Part shown: positions 55,962 through 64,000 of the stretch, in pieces
Layout of the letters: each line of letters starts with the position of its first letter
Numbering within the stretch: position 1 is the first letter of the stretch
Assembly (NCBI GenBank): GCA_021495925.1
Contig: JAKEKT010000087.1
Span: 94,684-158,683 of the forward strand
DNA: 64,000 nt
DNA from: Diplodia intermedia
Lineage: Eukaryota > Ascomycota > Dothideomycetes > Botryosphaeriales > Botryosphaeriaceae
Reading direction: 5' to 3'
Translations under genes and position numbers: made by a program
The notes under the pieces: generated by a model
What the model saw: only the letters and a program-made list of their open reading frames with translations
The model's database searches: none
What the model was told of the DNA's origin: nothing

Positions 55962-57083
55962 TCATGCATTGATAGCGTCCTGGAACCTGGCCGCCCAAGC
56001 CGTGAACTCGTCGTCCTTGCCGTCCCAGCTCTGCTTGACCAAGTCGGAAGCGCGGACAGCGTCGGCGGCGATCTTCGCGAAGACCTTCTTCGCCTCGTCG
56101 CCGTCGAGATCATAGTAGGCGCTCGCCATCTCGTCGACCGAGTCTGGAATCGCCCGCAGGATCTCCAGCAACTCGTCCAGCGTCTCGACGCCCGCACCGT
56201 GGCCGCCGGCGGCGGGATACGTCTTCAGCCGGCGCTTGACCAGGGCCTGGTACAGCACCGCGATGGTCTTGACCTTCTTGAGCGCGGCGTCCAGCTGCGC
56301 GCGCAACTCGTCGTTGCCCTTGCCCAGCCTCTCCTCGCAGCCGAACAAGTCGTCCCCGTCCTCGTCCCCGCTGTCCTCATCCCCATCGTCCCCATCGTCC
56401 TCATCCTCCCCCCACTCCTTCAACTCCTCCACCGCATCCAACACCGTCGCCCTCCACCCCTCCACCATCCCCACCACCACCCCCACCACCCCCTTCTCCC
56501 CCACCTCGACCAACGCATCGCACGCCTCCCACACCAACCCAGCGCTACTCAACGCATCCCTGCCCCCTCCCACCACCACCTTCCCCTTTTCCCCGCCCCC
56601 CGCCTCCGCCTCCGCCCTCCCCCTCACCTCCACAACCCCCTCCCCCACCGCCCCCACGATCCGCCTCACGCGCGCCCGGACCTCCCTCGCCACCGCCCTC
56701 GGAAACGCCCCGCGCTGCTGCTGTCGCGACACCGCTTCCGCGCCGCCCATCATCGCGGGCAGCACGGACGCGCCCATCTCCCGCAGCACCTTGCCGATGG
56801 CGGTCGCGGTGAAGGGGGGCGTGAGGAGCAGCAGGGAGAGCTTGGTTGTGTGCGCTTTGAGGAGCTTGGCGGTGTCGGCGAGGAGGGCGAGGGGGGTTGT
56901 CATCGTTGCTGTTGTTGTGTCGGGGAGGTCGTCGGGATTGGCGGCGGCGGCGGTCGTGGAGGAGGAGGGGGAAGGCGCGAGGGTGGCGTGGAATTGGGTG
57001 AGGAGGGCTGAGGTCGAGGTTGTGAGGTCGATGAGGGCGGTGAGGTCGGCGGGGGTGGAGGCGGGTTTGTTGGGGGGAGGCAT
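55962..57083 (-). CDS. GCIP / cyclin-D1-binding-protein-like protein, single exon
   Basis: A 373-residue uninterrupted frame. The N-terminus has helices with LLTQFHATLAPSP; a middle acidic run (EDEDDGDDGDEDSGDEDGDD) separates two helical halves. The C-terminal half carries VKTIAVLYQALVKRRL, LDELLEILRAIPDSVDEMAS and VKQSWDGKDDEFTAWAARF, which I associate with the Grap2/cyclin-D-interacting (GCIP, CCNDBP1) family. Its role in fungi is not established. It ends 148 bases from the convergent CFEM gene. Confidence 0.72.
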   Translation of the reverse strand: MPPPNKPASTPADLTALIDLTTSTSALLTQFHATLAPSPSSSTTAAAANPDDLPDTTTATMTTPLALLADTAKLLKAHTTKLSLLLLTPPFTATAIGKVLREMGASVLPAMMGGAEAVSRQQQRGAFPRAVAREVRARVRRIVGAVGEGVVEVRGRAEAEAGGGEKGKVVVGGGRDALSSAGLVWEACDALVEVGEKGVVGVVVGMVEGWRATVLDAVEELKEWGEDEDDGDDGDEDSGDEDGDDLFGCEERLGKGNDELRAQLDAALKKVKTIAVLYQALVKRRLKTYPAAGGHGAGVETLDELLEILRAIPDSVDEMASAYYDLDGDEAKKVFAKIAADAVRASDLVKQSWDGKDDEFTAWAARFQDAINA

Positions 57084-57689
57084 GGTTGCGTTGCGGGGTC
57101 GTCGTGGTCTTGGTCTTGGTCTTGGTGCGGGCGGGGAGTTTTTTTTTGGCTTTTTTTGTCGCGGACGGACGGACGGCGGGTGGGCGATGGGTTTTGCCTT
57201 TCTGGAGCGTGGCGTCGAGGTGGACCTGGGTGTTCTTGTTGCGGTCCTGCGGGAGGGTTTCGTCGGTGGGTGGTGTGGAGGCTGTTTGGCTGCCTGGCGA
57301 TAGAAAATTCATGATTGTCTTTTTTTTCTTTGAGTCAGGGAGCTGCTGCCTGGTGTGCTGGCTGACTCGCGCGGTTGCGTCATTTCCTGTCCTGTCGCTT
57401 CCTCCTGTCCCGTCTCTTCGACTCAACAACTACTTCCACTTCGACGCTGGCGAACGCCCACCTCACATGGATCGTATGACAGCAGATGCTATGAGGCCTG
57501 CGCACCGAGCATCCCACTTGCCCATCACGTAGGTCCTTCAGCGGCAGTGAACAGCTCGACTGATCCAACGCAGCTCCACTTCATTCATACATGTCATTCT
57601 ATCACCAGCATCACCTTTGTGTTCTCAACATCTTCTCACTGGAGACACTTATCGTGGCGTAGCAACCCTTACAAATCGCATTCTGCCAT
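57084..57689. other. promoter side of the GCIP-like gene
   Basis: 606 bases, with T-rich tracts near 57140-57160 and 57320. No gene seen. Confidence 0.4.
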
Positions 57690-58027
57690 CGTCATGGAAT
57701 CGCCACGCACGCCTAAGCGACGTCCAAATTGGCCTGACGGAGGTGGAGTCGCGTCCCACAATTATCTGCACTACGCGAAGCCACGCCCGTTCCTTAATGA
57801 CGCAGAACACGACCGGCACGTTGCAGGCAATCCTGAGAAATAGCGGTTCAGTATCGCGCTGAACAACGCGCGGCAGGGACGTCAACCCGTACGTGCTGGC
57901 CGAGGACCCTTACTGGGATGACTTCCTTCGCTTCTGTTGGCGCAATGAGCTCTGTGACGATGCTGCCCAGTATCTTTCAGCACTCGGGCCGAGCCTTGCC
58001 ACTGGCGCCGCTGATGCTAGCGAGTAG
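57690..58027 (+). pseudogene. decayed C-terminal end of a superfamily 1 (MOV10/SDE3/UPF1-like) helicase
   Basis: Sense pieces in two frames line up in order: DVQIGLTEVES then RPTIICTTRSHAR (frame of 57719), then FLNDAEHDRHVAGNPEK, stop TAG at 57841-57843, RFSIALNNARQG (frame of 57844), then VNPYVLAEDPYWDDFLRFCW and RNELCDD, ending at TAG 58025. NP..RF.(I/V)AL..AR is motif VI of SF1 helicases and (G/V)NP..L..D.YW..FL.(F/Y)C is their usual C-terminal end. RPTIICTTRS corresponds to the strand-rich segment before it (II.(S/T)..RS). At least two frameshifts and one stop break it, and no upstream motifs are visible. Confidence 0.6.
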
Positions 58028-59612
58028 TTAGTGGCTGGCTGGCGGTGGTGGCGGTGGCAGCCACATCTCGACCCTTGAAACGGGCCTCGTGGCGAAGGAG
58101 GCGCTGGGGCTGGACTGGACATGACTACGCACGCGCGCTTCATGGACGGGGAGACGAACCGGAAAATGAAAATACGGCTTCTGCGCATCTGGGAGGCAAG
58201 GCGTGCCAATGCCACAGGTGGCTGAAGGAAAAGATGATGAGCAGCTGTGCAGCAACGGGGATGCGCGTGGAAAGTCGAGTTAAGAGGAGCAACAGTCGAT
58301 CCGGGACGCGAAATGAAGCTTGGCAGGCAATTTGGCTTATCATTGATCCGCTAGCGCGCTCGTTTTTGGCTAGCTGTGGCTGGGGACATGATTGGTAGGG
58401 TGCCTTAGATACAATACCCTTTGTGGAGGCAGATCGAAAGCATGGGGTAAGGATGGGCCAATGGTGCACGCAATGTCCGTGGGCGCGGCGTCATGAGGCT
58501 AACTAGAGGCACGGTCAACCACAGGTGTCAGAGCTGGCCTCAACGTTGATCAGAGAAAAAGCAAATTTGGCTTGCGGACGCGGCGGAGGACGATTGCGTG
58601 GGCTTCTTTGAAGAAAATGGTACGATCGAGGACAGCTGCCTTGGTTGCAATTCCTTCCAAGGTTCTCGGCAACCACGGGCAACCCCCGGGAAAGAACAAA
58701 GTAACAATACCTTACGCACGCTTCAGCGAGATTGCGGCATTTCATGGAACACTAATGCTGCGATGGAAGGAATGGCAGCACGCTCGGGGCTCTGGCGGAA
58801 TGATTAGGAGACCTCTTCCATTCTAGACCTTCGAGGGCAGACACAATCCTCAAACGGTCTCTGGTAGATTGGCTTTACCGCGGCGGAAGGTAGCGGCTTT
58901 GCAGTGCTAGGCGAGAAGGCTCTGCGGGATCCAATGGCGCCGTCCGGACACGAGTCCGCAGCATCGTCGCACATCCCCTGAACGCTCGACCGGCGCCGGC
59001 GAGTCACGGCAAGACACTGGCCAAAACCTTAGTCGCCTAGCCCCGACGTTGCGCGATCCGAGCAGGCTGGAGGCGTTCGCCATCTCCTTTTTGCCCGTTG
59101 CGGCATGGCCAGTCCCCTGCCACTACCCCAAACGGCTACCGGCCGGTCCGCGCGTGGTAAGGCTTCACTGCCGCTGCCCAACCAGCGCTCAGCATCTCCC
59201 TTCGCAGGGTTTGGACGCCGTGGTTACTAAGTTGCCCCCCATCCGACCCATTTGATAGCCTTTGTTGAATCATCGCCCGGACCGCCGTCACTGCGCACCT
59301 CCGCAGCGCAAATCCGCCAAGCTGCTGCCCGACGAAGCCGCCGCCCGTGCCCGCAGTAGTCGTCGTCACACGCACACTACCGGCCCGTCGACTTTTAGCA
59401 TGTGCCGTGCAAGAAGCTTGTCCGCCGTCAATTAGAACAAAAAACAACGCCGGCCCACCGTCGTGTGCAATCTCTCCCCTCTCCCCGCAACACTCCCCCT
59501 GGGGAACCTCGCTCCAATCCGCCACCACACTATGCAACGACGCCTGCTCGACGCCGCACGCATCGCCATCGTCGTCGCCAATCGCCCTTCATAGTAGCAG
59601 ACGCCCATCACG
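58028..59612. other. 1.6 kb intergenic stretch
   Basis: No supported gene. The final 250 bases are C-rich with CGCC/CATC tracts and probably belong to the promoter and leader of the gene at 59613. Confidence 0.4.
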
Positions 59613-61689
59613 ATGGCTCTGAACGCCTCGACAACATCAACAACGGCCAACATCTCCAGCACAGCAACCTACAAACTCGTCAACTCATGGAGTCTCGGCT
59701 CCCTCGCCATCGAGCCGGGCAGGCCGGACCTGCAACTGTACGCCACCCCGGACAACTCGACCGCCGCTCTCGAGTTCCAATTCCGCACCAGCGACGCCTC
59801 GGGTTCGTTCAACCTGTGCGCCGCCGTCGAGGACCAGACGTACTGCCTCGATGTGTTCAACGTGCAGAAGACAGTGCCGCACCTGACGCCGTTCGGCTAC
59901 TACTCGGGGCAGTACTGGACCGTCGAGCCGGCCGACGATGGCAATGGCACCGTCAGGTTGTCGAATGAGTGGACGGGGGCGGGTTGGTATATGGATCTTT
60001 ATGAGGGGTCGTACGAGGCGTTTCTGAGCGAGGGCGAGGATTATGCGGGCCATTATTGGTGGTTGGAGATGGTGGCCGAGGGTGTGGCATTACCGCCGAA
60101 TGCACCTGCGGTAAGTTTGGACGGGTTTCTTTTTGTCATTGCTTTCTCTTTATTGGGATCTACCTAGCCGGGATTCGTTCCGAGACGGGCGGAGGGTTTG
60201 GACTGATTGGACGCGCAGAAAAGCGTCTCTTTCAAACACACACTCATCCAAATGAGCGTTTCTGGGAGTCGGTCCTTCTACAACCTTGCTGCTCGATCAA
60301 GATGTGAAGGTTCTGGTCATTTTCCAGACCGCGGACATGATCACTGACGCAATACAGATCGATGACACGACAACACCCGACAGCAGCAACGGAAGCGGGA
60401 GCAGCGGTCTATCCACTCCAGCCATCATCGGCATAAGTCTCGCTGGAGGCATTCTCTCAGCAACAGTCGTACTAGTTACATTAGCGCTCCTATTCCGACG
60501 TCGACGCAAGCGGCGCAGGGAAGCGCGGAGGCAACAAACCTCCAACAATGATACAGAAGCGGCTCCGACCAACAATGACCGCCATCAGCTCACCAGATCA
60601 CTGAATTCTCGAACAGTCCTGGATCCAACGGGAGATGGCAGCAATTGCGGATCAACCACGCCGCAGACGGCACACTTCAACGAGAACAGCTTCCCGCTCG
60701 AACTGGAATCGCCATTGGAGCCGCGCGACCACGCAGCTCCCCAGTACGCATCATTATCGTACTTTCCCCCCCATCCTCACAGCGGCAACGCGCCACAACC
60801 GCACCGCCCATCCATCTACGAACTCCCCGCAAACCAAGAACACGACATGATCGCCCCAATCGTCGAGCCTCCCAAACCCACCTACGCCTCCCCGCTGCTG
60901 CTGCAGCAACACGGCCAGCACGGCTCGGACGAAAAGGACGCCACCCTCTTCCACATCAACCACCACCACTCCTCCTCCCCCTACCAAACCATGGACACGA
61001 CGACGACGACGGCGACGATGACGTCCACCTCGTCGTCGTCCCTCCCCACCTCGCCCGCCTCGGCCCGCTCGCGCACGACGTACTGCGCCAACGCGCGCTG
61101 GGAGGAAGTCGTGCCGGACGGCCGCGGCGCCGTCGTCTTCGACACCAACGGCATCGTCGCGTCGCGGTCCGTCCGCCGCCACCACCACCATCATCAGCAT
61201 CCTCATCATCAAGGCGTCACGTCGGCGCCGCGGGGGGAAGGATTGCAGCAGCAGCAGCAGCAGTATCATCAACAACAACGGCAGCAGCAACAACATCCCC
61301 CACAGCTATGGACAAACGGCACCATCCCCTCGTGGCCCCCGGCGCCCTCGCTGCTGTCGCCCCAGCAGCACTCGCCGTCGTCGCACGCGAGCAGCAGCTC
61401 GACCTTGTTGAGCGGCGAGTCGACGTTTGTACAGGGCGGCGGCGGCGGCGGCGGCGGCGGCAGTTGGTACGGTGGCATGCAGCAGCAGCAGCAGCAGCGG
61501 CAACAACAATTGGTCGGCGAGCTCGATGCCGGGGTGGATGGGGATGCTATCGTTGGGAGGCAGATGATGGTGCATGAGGCGGGCGGCAGGGAGGTGGTGC
61601 GGATGGTGGATCTGCCGCCGAGTCCGGAGAGGGAGAGGGAGGGGGAGGGGGAGGTGGGGGAGGTGGGGTGGCGGAAGATTGGGTGGTGA
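59613..61689 (+). CDS. single-pass membrane protein with low-complexity cytoplasmic tail, 2 exons
   Basis: Exons 59613-60110 and 60358-61689 (GTAAGT donor, AATACAG acceptor, phase 0) give about 609 residues; an acceptor at 60327 would add ten. Residues 1-166 form a compact, Trp/Tyr/Asn-rich domain with N-glycosylation sequons (NAS, NIS, NST, NGT) and paired Cys (NLCAA, TYCLD). A Ser/Gly linker leads to one transmembrane helix (about 188-211, GILSATVVLVTLALLF) followed by RRRRKRRR, a stop-transfer signal placing the C-terminus in the cytosol. The tail is disordered with His runs, Gln runs and a nine-Gly run. The architecture resembles fungal cell-surface sensors, but the ectodomain family is not recognised and no N-terminal signal peptide is clear. 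Confidence 0.75.
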
Positions 61690-64000
61690 GGTGAGGTGGG
61701 GTGAGGTGGTAATGGTTGAGGCGCTGGCTGTGGGCCGGGGGGTGGGAGTGGGAGGACGAGGATGATGATGATGATACTCTTGAGGCGGGGATTATTCTAC
61801 GGGGAACACGGGGCTTCGTTAACCGCGTCACGAGCTTGTGTCGACACCTACGCCTATCGCGCTTTTCTTTTTTCTTTTTTTTTCCACCCCATGGCGACGG
61901 ATGCCTGGTCGGTCGGCGTTGGATTTAATGCTGGGAAAATTCACGGAAGACGGACGAACGGACGGATGGACGGGATATATCACGGGCCTGGTATTGGGGG
62001 CAAGGGACCGATTATGTCTCATGGGGTCTATTGGGGTCTCAGGTATGGGAAAACTAAGACGGTCGGCGTTGTGCTTTACTCGGCTTTATAATCGGCCTCT
62101 AGCGGGACTATGCTGGAGGGAAGGCCGGACTCGGTGGTTGGGTAACTCACTCACCCATGAATAACACACACTCTGTTCTATCAGACTTTTTCCTTCCCTT
62201 TGGCGCCATATTTCCATTGTTCTGGGGTGTCGCATCGTGCTGGCAACCACCAGCCTTGATGCAACACACACGAAATTGACCGTGATCGAGATGTCAACAG
62301 ACCCAGGAAAAAGCAGGAACCGGAAAACCATTTCCCGTCAAATCCCGGCCACTACACCAGCAAGTCACGCGCGGAAGTACACGAAACAGTATGGCTGGCT
62401 ATCACATCCATGACACGTGGTCAGCCGCATCGAGTGCCGGCAAATGGGTAGCTGCCGGAAGCATGGATCCCTGCGTCTCTTGTTCCCAGAGCGGATCACT
62501 GCGGATGTACGCGCACTCCCGAAAGCGAAGGGAAGGGCAAAGACCATGCACTCGGGAAGCGGAGCGGCGGCTTGCGGGGCCGTAAAGTGAGGCATGAAGT
62601 CTCGCCCATGCAGGAGTGAGGCGGCGCGGCAGGGTAGTGCGTAGTGATAGGGGAGCATGGAGGTAGGTGATCGACGCGGACGGAACGGGAGAAGAGCGGC
62701 GAGGAAAGCCCAACGAACAAGGTTTCTCGGGTGTGGCGGACGGGCAGAAGAGAAGCGCGAGGGCTCGGCTCGCGGGTACTGCCGGTACTTTCGGCAAGTG
62801 CGAGTCCCGCGGTCGTCGGAATAAACGTACTTACATATGGACAGGGGGCTGGATAGCTGCCACTTGAGGATCGACGTCACGGCCTGAGATCGACGACGTT
62901 GCGGAGACTGGATGCGCCGGAGTTTGGGTTGGGCATACGTGCTGAGGAGGTGGTTCCGCGCGACACACCAGTTGACACGGGGAGTATACTCTGGGCGATG
63001 CACGGTGTTGGCAGGTGTGGTCGCCCAGGGGGTGTTTAGTGGTTTCCCTCGGGTAGCTTGATACATCACCTGTCCACTTCCTCAGCAGCCGTGCCTCAGC
63101 TTCTCTCAGCGTGCTCATGAATCAATCTCAACACATGTGACGCTGCTCTCACACCTGATCTGCTTCTCTGCACCGCTCGTCAGCTGCCGTAAAATTTGAT
63201 AAATAACTGATCCATCTTTCCACTTTCTTCCGCACAGAGTCACGCAGTAGCTGAACTGTTCTGACATCTGATGTACAGACATGGGTTGAGGAGATAACTG
63301 GCCCCTCGGTCGGAATCCTACAGCATGAATGTACTCTTTTCCGCTGCTCTTATCTCGCCAGGCGATCCATGTTCCCAACATCCCGCCAGTCTTCGTTTGC
63401 AACCCTTGCTGCCATAGAAAGATGATGCTATCTATCACGAACCTGCAACGCTGCACCACATAATTAACCCTTAAATCTTGACACCGTCACAGATGTTGAC
63501 AACAGCTCTTCCTCACCATCCATCCAGGTTCCGGAAAAGGCAAAGACCAATTCAGTGTCCACACTATTTGGTCAATCCCGCAACGCGACAGTTGAAGGTG
63601 GCTCCTATGACTCAATGCTATCTTTCTTTGTCTTGAGTGAGAATGGAGGCTTGTATCATCATGTTCAAGATCGCAGGAAGCTTAAGAATTTGTCTCACAG
63701 ACAGGGTGGTCAACAAACAAAGACAAACAAAGATGGGGTTCGATCTTTGGTTGATTGGTAGGCGGGGGGTCGGAATCTTTGGTTGATTGCGAATTCTTTA
63801 CAAACAAGCAAAGATCTTTGCCTGTTTGCTTAGCATATGTTACGGGCCACTATCGTGAGATTCTCATGGTGTTTTGCCCCGATTGGGTAATACCCACCTG
63901 CCCCACCCCGCGCGCAAGCCACTTTTTCTTCCCACGCCATCCCACCCTTGAAGCTAGCTGCACCGCTCCTGGGCGAATAGCGACGTAGCTTGCAAACATT
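61690..64000. other. right-edge stretch without supported gene
   Basis: Frames up to 234 codons exist but carry no motif. The far right contains the short repeats listed at 63720-63830. A gene starting beyond the window cannot be excluded. Confidence 0.4.
63720..63830. repeat. cluster of short direct and inverted CAAAGAT/ATCTTTG repeats
   Basis: ATCTTTGGTTGATTG occurs at 63743-63757 and, with one mismatch at its first bases, 63775-63789. Several CAAACAAAGA units precede them, and a perfect 14-base palindrome GCAAAGATCTTTGC lies at 63808-63821. Confidence 0.7.

Noticed and set aside
56236..57303. 355-codon plus-strand frame
   Set aside because: Antisense shadow of the GCIP-like gene; Ser/Pro runs come from its acidic and Gly/Val codons.
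1..64000. CRISPR arrays, bacterial operons, riboswitches, insertion sequences
   Set aside because: The window is eukaryotic (spliced genes, nuclear tRNA intron); no regular spacer-repeat arrays or bacterial elements were seen.

Overview
This is nuclear DNA from a filamentous ascomycete (Pezizomycotina; Dothideomycetes-like by feel, which is inference only). The evidence is short introns of about 45-95 bases with GT(A/G)AGT donors and CTNAC-like branch sites, GC-rich exons, fungal families (CFEM protein, cutinase, SesB-like hydrolase, HeLo-like domain), a tRNA-Asp with a short intron, and an AT-rich block that looks mutated by RIP (repeat-induced point mutation). There are no operons. Genes are single units, often divergent or convergent.

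Layout. 0.9-4.3 kb: a tight divergent pair, mitochondrial NDUFAF7-type methyltransferase (minus) and a CDK11-type kinase (plus, with a GC-AG intron). 4.3-13.6 kb: a duplicated divergent pair. A zinc-ribbon/RING gene (minus) and a SesB-like alpha/beta hydrolase (plus) share a promoter. One copy keeps only the hydrolase intact (7467-10173). The other keeps only the RING gene (10254-13089), and each lost partner is still visible as a relic. 15-20.5 kb: secreted cutinase, a Ser-rich hypothetical protein and glucosidase II beta subunit. 20.5-26.4 kb: a long stretch with no convincing gene, then a 1349-residue disordered conserved-looking protein (26418-30467). 32-33.3 kb: a stand-alone HeLo/SesA-like N-terminal domain protein. 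33.9-38.8 kb: a repeat-rich island with two copies of a pogo-like MITE, a RIP-like AT-rich block, a frameshifted gene relic and an intron-containing tRNA-Asp(GTC). 40.8-47 kb: metallo-beta-lactamase-fold hydrolase, TMEM135-like membrane protein and a LITAF-domain protein. 50.5-52.4 kb: a BTB/POZ gene with stop and frameshift lesions. 55-57 kb: a CFEM GPI-anchored protein and a GCIP/cyclin-D1-binding-like protein. 57.7-58 kb: the decayed C-terminal end of a superfamily 1 RNA helicase. 59.6-61.7 kb: a single-pass membrane protein with His/Gln-rich tail.

Conserved genes (respiratory complex I assembly, kinase, ER glycoprotein quality control, lysosome/membrane proteins) alternate with accessory intervals that carry gene relics, repeats and possible incompatibility or NLR-type modules. 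The most interesting signal is the reciprocal decay of the duplicated RING/hydrolase pair. Exon limits were worked out by hand from splice-site consensus and reading phase, and are predictions.
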